Source: Arthrobacter sp. KBS0703 (GTDB lineage: Bacteria > Actinomycetota > Actinomycetes > Actinomycetales > Micrococcaceae). From it: a DNA stretch of 64,000 bases. The notes under the pieces were generated by a model. It was not told the DNA's origin. It saw only the letters and a program-made list of their open reading frames with translations, and searched no databases. This document shows positions 51,957-61,682 of this stretch, in pieces. The stretch's first letter is position 1. The number at the start of each line of letters is the position of its first letter. The DNA lies in NCBI RefSeq assembly GCF_002008315.2, contig NZ_MVDG02000001.1, positions 868,001-932,000 of the forward strand, written 5' to 3'. Made by a program: the position numbers and the translations under genes.

Positions 51957-52783
51957 CAGAGCGACGTTTCTGCGTCGGCGGAAGCCAGGCCGTGGAAGAT
52001 GGAGGTCTTACCGGACACCGAATTGGTCCGTACCAGCATCAGCCTGGCATCCGGGCCCGCGATGGTCTGCACCTTGCCGCCCGGCTGCGTGTACCTCTGG
52101 TCATCGATCACCACGGCACCGCTGGCAGATTTGGCCACGATATCCACGCCGACGTCGCGGGGGAGCCTGATGGTCATGTCGCCGGACACTGAGTTGGCGC
52201 CGAAATCGTGGGTGAAGCCGTGCAGGTCGAAGCTCATGTCGCCGCTGACGGTGTTGGCGCGTATGTTGCTGAAGCGTCCCGACGCCGTGACCTCGCCGGA
52301 GACGCTTTTTGCCGTCAGGACTCCGTGGTGATTCCGGGCGATCACTTCGCCGCTGACGGTGTTCACATGGAGATCGCCTGAGGTGCCGTCGGACATGACG
52401 GAACCGGACACGGTATTGAGCTTGGTGTGGCCGCTGATGCCGGACACGAGTCCGTCTCCGCTGACAGTGCCGGCTTCAACCTGGACGCCGGCCGGCACCG
52501 CGATGCTGATGACCACCGAATTGTTGCTGTGGTTGTTGACGGACTCCATCAGGTTTTTGAACCAGCCCTGCGCGCCGTGCAGCTGGTGCCGGACCTCAAG
52601 GCGTCCATCGGTCACGGTCACCGCCAGGGGGTCGCCGTGGAGCTCGGAGACTTCGATGCGGGCCACAGCCTCGTCGTGGGTGACGATGTCAAACCGGCCG
52701 CGGACAATGCCGAGCTTCAGCGACGAGACGCCGTCGACGTCGATGGTTTGCGGGCCGGTGACGGTCCACGAGTTCTCTGCCAT
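51956..52783 (-). CDS. DUF4097-type beta-helix protein
   Basis: 275 residues. After TIDVDGVSSLKLGIVRGRFDIV come repeated short strands with the motif NTVSGDM / KSVSGEVTASG / NSVSGDMTIRL / KSASGAVVID, at ~20-residue intervals, forming a right-handed beta-solenoid. No signal peptide. These are commonly paired with PadR regulators, as here, in a two-gene operon; the function is unknown, perhaps envelope-stress sensing. Confidence 0.82.
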   Translation of the reverse strand: MAENSWTVTGPQTIDVDGVSSLKLGIVRGRFDIVTHDEAVARIEVSELHGDPLAVTVTDGRLEVRHQLHGAQGWFKNLMESVNNHSNNSVVISIAVPAGVQVEAGTVSGDGLVSGISGHTKLNTVSGSVMSDGTSGDLHVNTVSGEVIARNHHGVLTAKSVSGEVTASGRFSNIRANTVSGDMSFDLHGFTHDFGANSVSGDMTIRLPRDVGVDIVAKSASGAVVIDDQRYTQPGGKVQTIAGPDARLMLVRTNSVSGKTSIFHGLASADAETSL

Positions 52784-52794
52784 GATTCCTCCAC

Positions 52795-52860
52795 TTGCGA
52801 TATATCGTGACTGTTAGATCACGATATATCGCAAGACGCGGAAGATCAAGATATATCGCG
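52795..52860. promoter_or_regulatory. Operator cluster of the PadR-DUF4097 operon
   Basis: A perfect 16-bp inverted repeat TTGCGATATATCGTGA (52795-52810) and TCACGATATATCGCAA (52819-52834) with 8-nt spacer, plus a third, degenerate copy TCAAGATATATCGCG at 52846-52860. Each contains GATATATC. Placed immediately before the operon start, it is a probable PadR binding array. Confidence 0.72.
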
Positions 52861-52873
52861 AGTAGCTTTTTGC

Positions 52874-53473
52874 CTACTCGGGCGCGTCCATCCCCAGCCA
52901 ATGGAACCAGCCGCGGTGCAGGACGAGCCAGGCCATCAGCCCGTAGCCTGCCTGGCCCGGTGTCCCGCCGTTGGCCGCAAGGTCCTGGCGCCACTGCTCG
53001 TGGTTGAGGAGCGGCGAAAAGGTGTCCACGTAGATGTGCTTGCGCCGCGTTGTGACGTCGGCGAAGGCCGTGTTCAGTTCATCCAGCCGGCGGTTCTGCG
53101 TCTGATCCAGGGTGGGCGGCGGCCCGACGACGAACACCTCGAGCCGCTTCTGCGTGGCGGAATCGAGGATATTGGCCAAATTGAGCCTGCTCCGCGCGGT
53201 GGAGAGCCCGTACTCGATGTCCCGCCCGGAAAGGCCGATGACAAGGCGGTTCTCGTACAGGTCGCTGAAGCGCCGGCCCGTCTCCTCAAGCCACCGCGCC
53301 GCGAGGCCCTCGGTGCCTTCCTGGGGGCAGGGCAGGGCATAGCTTTCCACCGTCATGCCGTCCTGCGGGGTGCGGGCAAGTACGCGGCCCAGCCAGCCCA
53401 GGGCCCGGGGGTCGCCGAGTCCGGCCAGCAGCTCATCTCCAACAGCTGCAATCCGCAGCTTCCTGTCTTCCAC
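52874..53473 (-). CDS. SGNH/GDSL-fold hydrolase
   Basis: About 199 residues from GTG 53473. The nucleophile block is LRIAAVGDELLAGLGDPRAL, where GDE replaces the usual GDS: the catalytic Ser position is Glu. Later blocks are LVIGLSGRDIEYGLS and the C-terminal AGYGLMAWLVLHRGWF, lacking the usual DxxH. The fold is likely but esterase activity is doubtful. It may be a non-catalytic or altered member. Confidence 0.7.
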   Translation of the reverse strand: MEDRKLRIAAVGDELLAGLGDPRALGWLGRVLARTPQDGMTVESYALPCPQEGTEGLAARWLEETGRRFSDLYENRLVIGLSGRDIEYGLSTARSRLNLANILDSATQKRLEVFVVGPPPTLDQTQNRRLDELNTAFADVTTRRKHIYVDTFSPLLNHEQWRQDLAANGGTPGQAGYGLMAWLVLHRGWFHWLGMDAPE

Positions 53474-53596
53474 TACTACCTCTTCACTTATTTGGCGGGC
53501 GTGCCCCGGATGCGGACCAATTCCGCACGGCGGCGCCATCCGCTGCCTGCGCCGACGTCCTGCCTGTGTCCATTAACTCACGCCGATTAAACAGAA

Positions 53597-53637
53597 CTGC
53601 CCGGCTGAAACGGTATGTCACCGTTTCGGCCGGGCAG
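53597..53637. terminator. Terminator after kgd
   Basis: An 18-bp stem CTGCCCGGCTGAAACGGT paired with ACCGTTTCGGCCGGGCAG (one G-T pair) and a 5-nt loop. It lies 9 bp after the kgd stop, between kgd and the SGNH gene. Confidence 0.8.
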
Positions 53638-53645
53638 CTCCCCTG

Positions 53646-56600
53646 CTACTTGCGCGAGAATGCCTGCTTCAGGAGTGCATCCTGCTCGGCGGCGTGGCGC
53701 TTCATGGAGCCGGCAGCGGTTGATGCCGACGCCGGGCGGGAGACCAGGCGAACGTGGCGGTCCAGCGCCGCCGGGAGGTTCAGGCCCATGAACGGCCACG
53801 GACCCTGGTTCGCGGGTTCGTCCTGCGCCCACACCACTTCGGCGTTGGGGTACTTGGCCAGCTCGGCCTTGATTTCCTCCTGCGGCAGCGGGTACAGCTG
53901 CTCCACGCGGACGATCGCCGTCGTTGTATCGCCGGTCTTCTGCCGGGTGGACAGGAGATCGTAGTACAGCCGGCCCGAGACCAGGAGAACGCGTTCGACG
54001 GCGTCCGCCGGCAGCTGCTCATGGTCGCCGATGACGGGCCTGAAGCCGCCGTTGGTGAAGTCCTCCACGGACGAAGCGGCGGCCTTGAGGCGCAGCAGCT
54101 GCTTCGGGGTGAAGATGATCAGCGGCTTGCGCGGCCGGCTGTACGCCTGGCGGCGCAGAAGGTGGAAGTGCGATGCCGCGGTGGTGGGATTGGCCACGAT
54201 CATGTTTTCCTCGGCACACATCTGCAGGAAACGTTCGATGCGGGCCGACGAGTGGTCGGGTCCCTGGCCCTCGTAGCCGTGCGGCAGCATCAGGACGAGC
54301 GACGAACGCTGACCCCACTTCTGCTCTGCGGAGGAGATGAACTCATCGATGATGGTCTGCGCGCCGTTGACGAAGTCGCCGAACTGCGCTTCCCACAGCA
54401 CCAGGGCATCGGGACGCTCCACCGAGTAGCCGTATTCGAAGCCCATGGCCGCGTATTCCGACAGCAGGGAGTCGTAGATCCACAGCTTGGCCTGGTCGTC
54501 CGAGAGGTGGGCCAAGGGGGTCCACTCGTTACCGGTGGCGCGGTCGTGGAAGACGGCATGGCGCTGCACGAAGGTGCCGCGGCGGGAGTCCTGGCCGGCG
54601 AGCCGTACGGGGACGCCTTCCATGACGAGCGAACCGAAGGCCGCAAGCTCGCCGAAGCCCCAGTCGATGCCGCCCTCACGGGACATCTGCTCACGCTTCT
54701 CCAGGAGCTGCTTGAGCTTGGCGTGCACGGTGAAGCCCTCCGGAATGTCCAGATGGGCCTTGCCGATGCGGGCCAGGGTGTCCGTTGAAATGGCGGTGGA
54801 CGCCGGAGCGTTCGTGCCGGAGTCGGACTGCTGCGCTTGGGGCCGCTCGATGTCGGAGACGGCCGCAGAGTCGGCGGTGATGATCGGGATGGGCGAGGTC
54901 TGCGCCGCATGGGTTTCGGCGAAGACACGCTCAAGGCGCTCCTGGTAGTCGCGGAGCAGCTGCTCTGCTTCTTCCTCGGTGATGTCCCCGCGGCCGATCA
55001 GCGACTCGGTGTAGAGCTTGCGGACCGAGCGCTTGGCCTCGATGAGGTTGTACATGAGCGGCTGCGTCATCGAGGGGTCATCGCCCTCGTTGTGGCCGCG
55101 GCGCCGGTAGCAGACCATGTCGATGACGACGTCCTTGTGGAACCGCTGACGGAACTCGTAAGCGAGCTGGCCGATGCGGACCACTGCTTCCGGATCGTCG
55201 CCGTTCACGTGGAACACCGGAGCCTGGATCATCTTGGCGACGTCCGTGGAGTAGGTGGACGAACGCGACGAGGACGGGGCGGTGGTGAACCCGACCTGGT
55301 TGTTGACCACGACGTGGATCGTTCCGCCCGTGCGGTAGCCCCGCAACTGGGAAAGGTTAAGCGTTTCGGCCACGACGCCCTGGCCGGCGAACGCTGCGTC
55401 ACCGTGCACCATGATGGGCAGCACGGGGAAGGCCTCGCCCTCGTCCAGGCGGTCCTGCTTGGCCCGCACGATGCCCTCCAGCACGGAGTCAACCGCCTCG
55501 AGGTGCGAGGGGTTGGCAGCGAGGTAGACCTTGGTCTCCTTGCCGCTGTCCGAGGTGAACGTGCCTTCGGTGCCCAGGTGGTACTTGACGTCGCCGGAAC
55601 CCTGCACGGAGCGGGGATCCTGCGTTCCCTCGAATTCGCGGAAGACCTGGGCGTAGGTCTTGCCGGCGATGTTGGTGAGCACGTTGAGGCGGCCGCGGTG
55701 GGCCATGCCGATGGCGACCTCGTCCAGGCCGTCGTCGGCGGCGTCGGAGATGATGGCGTCCAGCAGCGGGATCAGCGACTCGCCGCCCTCAAGCGAGAAG
55801 CGCTTCTGGCCGACGAACTTGGTCTGCAGGAAGGTCTCGAATGCCTCTGCGGCGTTGAGCTTGGAGACGATCCGGAGCTGCTCTTCACGGCTCGGCTTGG
55901 AATACGGGTGCTCCAGCTGGTCCTGGAACCACTTGCGCTCGGCCGGTTCCTGGATGTGCATGTACTCGATGCCCGTGGTGCGGCAGTACGCGTCGCGGAG
56001 CACGCCGAGGATGTCGCGGAACGCGAGCATGGGCTTGCCGCCGAAGCCGCCGGTGGGCCATTCCCGGTCCAGGTCCCACAGCGTCAGGCCGTAGGTGAGG
56101 ACATCGAGGTCGGGGTGCTTGCGCTGGACGTACTCCAGCGGATCGGTGTCCGCCATGAGGTGGCCGCGCACGCGGTAGGAGTGGATGAGCTGCTGGATCC
56201 TGGCGACCTTGTTGATCTGGTCGGAGGGGTCCACCTGGAGGTCCGGGCTCCAGCGCACGGGCTCGTAGGGGATGCGCAGGGATTCGAAGATCTCGTCGTA
56301 GAAGTCCTGGGCGCCGAGCAGGAGCTGGTGGACCAGCTTGAGGAATTCACCGCTGCCTGCACCCTGGATGACGCGGTGGTCATAGGTGGATGTCAGAGTC
56401 AGCACCTTGCTGATGGCGTTGTGCGCGATGATCTTCTCGCTGGCGCCCTGGAATTCGGCCGGGTAGTCCAGCGCGCCGACGCCGATGATGGCGGCCTGGC
56501 CCTTGGAAAGGCGCGGAACAGAGTGGACCGTTCCGATGCCGCCCGGGTTGGTCAGGGAAACGGTGGTGCCGGCGTGGTCGTCCGCCGTCAGCTTGCCGCT

Positions 56601-57475
56601 GCGGGCCCGCTTGATGAGGTCCTCGTAGGTGTGCCAGAACTCGGAGAAGTTGAGCGTCTCCGCTTTCTTGATGTTCGGGACCATGAGCAGGCGCGTGCCG
56701 TCCGGCTTCGGCATGTCGATGGCGATGCCGAAGTTGACGTGGGCGGGCTGGACGGCAACAGGCTTGCCGTCCACCTCGTCGTAGTACACGTTCATGGAAG
56801 GGAACTGGGACAAGGCCCGGATGACGGCGTAGCCGATCAGGTGCGTGAACGAGACCTTGCCGCCGCGCGCACGGGCCAGGTTGGAGTTGATGACAACGCG
56901 GTTGTCGATCAGGAGCTTCGCCGGAATGGCGCGGACGCTGGTGGCGGTCGGCACCTCGAGGCTGGTGACCATGTTCGAGGCGATGGCCTTGGCCGGTCCG
57001 CGGAGGACGGAGACGACGTCTTCCTCGGGAGCGGTGGGGGCCTTGACGTTCTTCGGAAGCTGGGCCGGAATAGGCTGGGCGCCGGTGCCCGCCTCGGTCT
57101 TCTTCGCGCCGTCGCGGGCCACCGTCGCGGGGGCCTTCTTGGCGGGTGCGGCAGGGGCGGCGGCCGGCGACGTTGCCGGTGGTGCCGCAGGTGCCTGTCC
57201 CGCGGGGGGGCTGCAGTGGCCGGGGCCTTGGCAGGCACCGGCGGAGTAACAACGGGCATCTCGCGCGTCGCCGGATTGGCCTGTCTCTTATACACATCTA
57301 GATGTGTATAAGAGACAGAAGTTGGGCCGCTGCCGCTGTCAAAGGATTCGAACAGGGGCCACCATTTAGCGTCGACCGTATTCTTGTCCTGCTGGTAACG
57401 CTCGTACAGTTCGTCAACGAGCCACTCGTTTCCGCCAAATTCCTCTGGTAGACGGTGGCTAGGCTGCTCTGGCAC
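53646..57475 (-). CDS. kgd: Multifunctional 2-oxoglutarate decarboxylase/dehydrogenase, broken by adapter and a homopolymer frameshift
   Basis: About 1,265 codons. GTG 57475 starts [44 protein letters not shown], the conserved start. Then the adapter (57281-57318), an Ala/Pro linker, the E2-like acyltransferase domain ([31 protein letters not shown]) and the E1 domain ([48 protein letters not shown]). It converts 2-oxoglutarate in the actinobacterial TCA cycle. In the linker a G7 run (57214-57220) needs one more base to keep frame, so the 1,158-codon C-terminal frame is separated from the start. Confidence 0.9.
57281..57318. other. Nextera/Tn5 mosaic-end adapter junction (assembly artefact)
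   Basis: The fifth 38-bp mosaic-end palindrome, in the Ala/Pro-rich linker of kgd. It yields the well-known false peptide [12 protein letters not shown] in translation. Confidence 0.95.
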
Positions 57476-57748
57476 TTGAAATACGCCTCTTCCATGAGTT
57501 TGAATTCCCTCTGGTCGCCAAGGTGCCACGGCACAACAATCGAACCAGTTTCTGTGTCCTATGAACCCAGACCTCTGCCAGTCTAGTGACCGTTCCGGCT
57601 TAACTGCCAATAAGGGTGACTCAAATCATGTACCGGCCGAATTGTGGCCGGGGGGTGGCTAAAATCCGGGAGTCGGAGTGCTTTTCCGCCAGCCGTGAAG
57701 GCGGCTCCGGGCGCGCAATACGCACCACCGCGGGCGTCGCTGCTCCTG

Positions 57749-57754
57749 TAGACT
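57749..57754 (+). promoter_or_regulatory. Predicted -10 (TAGACT) for the CNNM operon
   Basis: TAGACT at 57749-57754 lies 9 nt before ATG 57764 and about 255 nt before the first CNNM gene. The rest of 57476-57748 holds the kgd promoter side and nothing recognisable. Confidence 0.45.
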
Positions 57755-57763
57755 GCAATTCTT

Positions 57764-58009
57764 ATGGACAGTAAATCTAGGTGCCGGCCTGGGGGCTGTC
57801 AGCGGAGCAGAATCAGCCCCGCACAGCCCACCCGCAGAGCCGGCAAACCCCGTTCACGTTCCCGACAATGTCCGCCGCTTCACCTCGCCGGGACTTCCCG
57901 GGACACGGGCCAGGCCACGGCCGACCATCCTCCGCCTGGCAGTTTCACCGGCATTGCATCCCCCGCCAGCGGCGCGCGCTGGCCCCTCACCACCGCGGCA
58001 GGCCGCTAA
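57764..58009 (+). CDS. Possible leader ORF before the CNNM genes
   Basis: 81 codons from ATG 57764, ending TAA at 58007-58009 directly before the CNNM ATG at 58010. The product is Arg/Pro/Ser-rich (ADHPPPGSFTG, PRSRSRQCPP) with no known domain. It may be a translated leader controlling the downstream gene, or a structured 5' UTR open by chance; a Gly/Cys-rich hairpin region lies at 57783-57830. Confidence 0.35.
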   Translation: MDSKSRCRPGGCQRSRISPAQPTRRAGKPRSRSRQCPPLHLAGTSRDTGQATADHPPPGSFTGIASPASGARWPLTTAAGR

Positions 58010-59506
58010 ATGGAATGGCTTCTTCTCGCGGCCGGGTTCCTGCTGATCTTCGGCACCGGTTTCTTCGTCGCCGTCGAATTTTCCCTGATAGCGCTTGACC
58101 AGCCCACGGTGCAGCGCGCCGTGGATGACGGCGACACCACCGCAGTTCCGCTGCTCAAGTGCCTCAAATCCCTCTCCACCCAGCTTTCCAGCTGCCAGCT
58201 CGGCATCACCATGACAACCCTGCTGACCGGCTACGTCATGGAACCGTCGGTAGGCGCGCTGCTGAAGGCGCCGTTGGCCCTCATCGGCGTTCCGGAGGCG
58301 ATGGCAGGATCAGTCTCCCTGGTACTCGCCATGGTGATCGCCACCCTGCTCTCCATGTTGCTCGGCGAACTGGTGCCAAAAAACATGGCGATCGCGCTGG
58401 CGTTCCGCGTCGGCCGGGCCCTCGCGCGGCCCCAGCTCATGTTCACCGCCATCTTCAAACCGGCGATCGTTCTCCTCAACGGGTTTTCAAACAAGGTCCT
58501 CAATGTCTTCGGCCTCGAAGCGAAAGAAGAAATCTCCGGGGCGCGGACGCCGGCCGAGCTTGCGTCCCTGGTGCGCAGGTCCGCGGCCATGGGAACCCTG
58601 GACGCGGGAACCGCCAACTTCATCGCCCGGACCTTGAACTTCTCCGGCCGCTCGGCTGCGGATGTGATGACCCCCCGCATCCGGGTGGAGACCATCAACG
58701 CGGACCAGCCGGTGTCGGACATCCTCGACGCCGCCCGCCGTACCGGCTACTCACGTTTCCCGGTGATCGGAGACTCGACTGACGATATCCGGGGGCTGGT
58801 GCACGTCAAGAAGGCGATTGCCGTCCCGTCGAACCGGCGATCCAAACTGGAGGCGGGTGCAATCATGACCGATGTTCTCCGGGTGCCGGAGACCATCCAC
58901 CTCGATGCCCTGCTGGCCGAACTTCGGGAAGGCAACATGCAGCTCGCTGTCGTGCTGGACGAGTACGGCGGAACGGCAGGGATTGCCACACTGGAGGACC
59001 TCGTCGAGGAAATCGTGGGCGAAGTGGCCGACGAACACGACAAGGTCCGGCCCGGCCTGCTGCAGAGTGCCTCGGGCGACTGGTACTTCCCGGGCCTGCT
59101 GCGTCCGGATGAACTGTCCGAACAGATTCCCGGACTGAGTGTCCCGGATGAAGCGGCCTACGAAACAGTGGGCGGCTACGTCATGAGCGAGCTGGGGCGC
59201 ATCGCCGCGGTAGGGGATGCCGTGAAGGTTGGCGGCGGAACCCTGAGCGTCACCCGCATGGACGGCCGCCGGATCGACCGGATCTGCTTCAAGCCGGACC
59301 GCGAACCTGCCGACGGCTCTGCGGAGAAGTCCGCTGCGGGGGAGTCCTCAGCAGAGAAGCCCTCCGCCGGGAACGGTTCCAGCCGGACCGGCTCCTCGCG
59401 GAACGGCTCATCCCGGAAGATGTCCCTGCGGAAGGGCCTGTCCCGGAACGCTTCGCCCAACAGCGCCTCGTCCAAGAACACGGCCACGAACGGAGGTGCG
59501 GCATGA
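58010..59506 (+). CDS. CNNM/CorC (hemolysin-family) membrane transporter
   Basis: 498 residues. DUF21 membrane domain (LLLAAGFLLIFGTGFFVAVEFSLIALD, LGITMTTLLTGYVMEPSVGALL, LLGELVPKNMAIA), two CBS domains (SRFPVIGDSTDDIRGLVHVKK, DALLAELREGNMQLAVVLDEYGGTAGIATLEDLVEEIVGE) and a CorC/HlyC domain. The last ~65 residues are a Ser/Arg/Asn-rich low-complexity tail with SSRNGSSRK-type repeats. The family moves or regulates magnesium and related ions. Its stop overlaps the next gene (ATGA). Confidence 0.9.
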   Translation: MEWLLLAAGFLLIFGTGFFVAVEFSLIALDQPTVQRAVDDGDTTAVPLLKCLKSLSTQLSSCQLGITMTTLLTGYVMEPSVGALLKAPLALIGVPEAMAGSVSLVLAMVIATLLSMLLGELVPKNMAIALAFRVGRALARPQLMFTAIFKPAIVLLNGFSNKVLNVFGLEAKEEISGARTPAELASLVRRSAAMGTLDAGTANFIARTLNFSGRSAADVMTPRIRVETINADQPVSDILDAARRTGYSRFPVIGDSTDDIRGLVHVKKAIAVPSNRRSKLEAGAIMTDVLRVPETIHLDALLAELREGNMQLAVVLDEYGGTAGIATLEDLVEEIVGEVADEHDKVRPGLLQSASGDWYFPGLLRPDELSEQIPGLSVPDEAAYETVGGYVMSELGRIAAVGDAVKVGGGTLSVTRMDGRRIDRICFKPDREPADGSAEKSAAGESSAEKPSAGNGSSRTGSSRNGSSRKMSLRKGLSRNASPNSASSKNTATNGGAA

Positions 59507-60573
59507 GTGACTGGGCTGGGATTCTGTGGCTGGTGCTGCTGCTTATCGGCAACGCCTTCTTCGTGGCGGCCGAGTTTGCGGTCATGTCTGCACGCCGCAG
59601 CCAGATCGAGCCGCTGGCTGACTCCGGCTCACTTCGCGCCCAAACCACCTTGCGGGCCATGGAGAACGTTTCGTTGATGCTGGCCTGCGCACAGCTGGGC
59701 ATCACGGTCTGTTCCCTGCTGATCCTGCTGGTTGCGGAACCGGCCATCCACCACCTGCTGGCTGTACCCCTCGCGGCACTTGGAGTGCCGATGGAAATCG
59801 CCGACGTCGCCGCGTTCGCGGTTGCGCTGATGGCTGTCACCTTCCTGCATGTGACCTTCGGGGAGATGGTGCCGAAGAACATTTCCGTCTCGGTCGCCGA
59901 CAAGGCTGCCCTGCTCCTGGCTCCGCCGCTGATGTTCGTCGCCCGCCTCGTCAACCCGGTGATCGTTGCGCTGAACTGGTCCGCGAACCACATCCTCAAG
60001 CTCATGCGGATCGAGCCGAAGGACGAGGTCAACTCCTCCTTTACCCTGGAGGAGGTCCAGTCAATCGTGCAGGAATCCACCCGGCACGGGCTGGTGGATG
60101 ACGACGCGGGCCTCATCACCGGTGCGCTCGAGTTTTCGGAGCACGCGGCCGCGGAGGTCATGGTTCCTTTGGAGCGGCTGGTCATGCTCAAGACCTCCGC
60201 AACCCCGCTGGAGTTTGAAAAGGCTGTCAGCCGGACCGGATTCTCCCGGTTCCCGATGGTGGACGAGGACGGAATGCTGGCCGGCTACCTGCACATCAAG
60301 GACGTGCTGTCGATTCCCGAATCGGGCTATCAGCATCCCATTGCCGAAAGCCGGATCCGGTCGCTGGCCAACCTCTCACGCGGCGATGAGATAGAAAATG
60401 CCATGTCCGTCATGCAGCGCACCGGCTCGCACCTGGCCCGCGTGATCGGACCCCACGGCCAAACGGAGGGCGTGTTGTTCCTCGAGGACGTGATCGAGCA
60501 GCTGGTGGGCGAGATCCGTGATGCCACGCAGGCCAAGGGGATACGCCGGCTGGGCGAGCCCGACGTCGAATAG
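59503..60573 (+). CDS. Second CNNM/CorC membrane transporter
   Basis: 356 residues. DUF21 domain (LLLIGNAFFVAAEFAVMSARRSQIE, CAQLGITVCSLLILLVAEPAIHHLL, VTFGEMVPKNISVS) and a CBS pair (FSRFPMVDEDGMLAGYLHIKDVL, GSHLARVIGPHGQTEGVLFLEDVIEQLVGEI); it lacks the long C-terminal CorC part. Adjacent long and short paralogues suggest a heterodimer. Confidence 0.9.
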   Translation: MSDWAGILWLVLLLIGNAFFVAAEFAVMSARRSQIEPLADSGSLRAQTTLRAMENVSLMLACAQLGITVCSLLILLVAEPAIHHLLAVPLAALGVPMEIADVAAFAVALMAVTFLHVTFGEMVPKNISVSVADKAALLLAPPLMFVARLVNPVIVALNWSANHILKLMRIEPKDEVNSSFTLEEVQSIVQESTRHGLVDDDAGLITGALEFSEHAAAEVMVPLERLVMLKTSATPLEFEKAVSRTGFSRFPMVDEDGMLAGYLHIKDVLSIPESGYQHPIAESRIRSLANLSRGDEIENAMSVMQRTGSHLARVIGPHGQTEGVLFLEDVIEQLVGEIRDATQAKGIRRLGEPDVE

Positions 60574-60626
60574 CAAGGCGGGCGTACGCGGCGCCGGGGG
60601 ACAGCACCCCTCGGCGCCGCCAGGTT

Positions 60627-60651
60627 CTAAATAGGAATCATTCCTATTTAG
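60627..60651. promoter_or_regulatory. Zur-type operator upstream of the zinc uptake operon
   Basis: A perfect 12-1-12 palindrome whose core is TAGGAATCATTCCTA, 63 bp before the znuA start. The AATCATT centre resembles Zur boxes. A Zur-type gene lies at the other end of the operon. Zur is the natural candidate regulator; MntR is less likely. Confidence 0.7.
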
Positions 60652-60713
60652 CGGTACACTCGGTACGGTTGCTGATCCCGCAAACTACCGTTCCCAGAAC
60701 TGAGGTTTTCTCC

Positions 60714-61682
60714 GTGCGCATCACCGTCCGTACTTCCATCACCGCCGCCATTGCGGGTTTCGGCCTGCTGCTTACGGCCTGCGGAACGACGCCGGAGACT
60801 TCCGCACCGACTGCCGGCAACCGCATCCCCGTGGTCACATCGACCAACGTGTACGGCGAAATCGTTGAGTCCATCGGCGGCGACAAGGTCAACGTCACAG
60901 CCATCATTTCGCGGACCAGCCAGGACCCCCACTCGTACGAGGCCAGCGCCCAGGACAGGCTGGCCATTTCCAAGGCCAAGCTGGTGCTGGAAAACGGCGG
61001 CGGCTACGACGACTTCGTCCACACGATGGCCGACGACAACAACATCCCGCATGACAGCATCATCAGCGCCGTGGAAGTGTCAGGGCTGGCCCCCGCCGCT
61101 GACAGCACACCCTCTGCGACGGCCGAAAGCGGCCACAGCCATGACCACGGTGATTTCAACGAACACGTCTGGTACAGCCCGCAGGCGATGTCCCGCCTTG
61201 CCGACGCGGTGGCCGCCAAGCTGGGAACCATCGACCCCGGGTCGTCTGCTGACTTCAAGGCAAATGCCGCTTCCTTCAAGTCAGGACTGACGGAACTCGA
61301 AGGCAAGCTCGCCGCCATCAAGAAGGCCCGCGCCGGGTCCAGCGTTGCCGTAACTGAACCGGTGCCGCTGTACCTGCTCGAAGCTGCCGGACTCGATAAC
61401 CGCACCCCGGCCGAATACACCGCCGCCATCGAAGAGGGCACCGACGTATCGCCCGCAGTCCTGAAGGCCGCCACGGCACTGGCAGCCTCGCCGGACACCA
61501 GGCTGCTGGCGTACAACGAGCAGACGGACGGCCCGCAGACCGAGGTCCTCAAGAATGCGGCCACGGCCGCGGGCACCCCCGTCGTGAATTTCAGCGAGAC
61601 CTTGCCCGACGGCAAGACGTACCTGCAGTGGATGGCGGACAATGTGGCTAACATCAGCAAAGCCCTGGAGAGCAAGAATTGA
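60714..61682 (+). CDS. znuA: Zinc ABC transporter substrate-binding lipoprotein
   Basis: 322 residues from GTG 60714. Lipoprotein signal ending LLLTACG. Cluster A-1 fold: VVTSTNVYGEIVESIGGDKV, PHSYEASAQDRLAISKAKLVLENGGGYDDF, a short His-rich loop SGHSHDHGDFNEHVWYSP, and VTEPVPLYLLEAAGL. Binds Zn (or Mn) outside the membrane for import. TTG of znuC overlaps its stop. Confidence 0.9.
   Translation: MRITVRTSITAAIAGFGLLLTACGTTPETSAPTAGNRIPVVTSTNVYGEIVESIGGDKVNVTAIISRTSQDPHSYEASAQDRLAISKAKLVLENGGGYDDFVHTMADDNNIPHDSIISAVEVSGLAPAADSTPSATAESGHSHDHGDFNEHVWYSPQAMSRLADAVAAKLGTIDPGSSADFKANAASFKSGLTELEGKLAAIKKARAGSSVAVTEPVPLYLLEAAGLDNRTPAEYTAAIEEGTDVSPAVLKAATALAASPDTRLLAYNEQTDGPQTEVLKNAATAAGTPVVNFSETLPDGKTYLQWMADNVANISKALESKN

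Noticed and set aside
54837..57311. 824-residue open frame on the plus strand opposite kgd
   Set aside because: It mirrors the kgd codon pattern, has no recognisable domain (Val/Asp/Leu-rich) and ends in adapter-derived residues; typical high-GC antisense frame.
24763..57318. Five identical 38-bp palindromes as a dispersed repeat family, IS ends or MITE
   Set aside because: The sequence equals two Tn5/Nextera mosaic ends and interrupts unrelated genes without target duplications; adapter artefact is the simple explanation.
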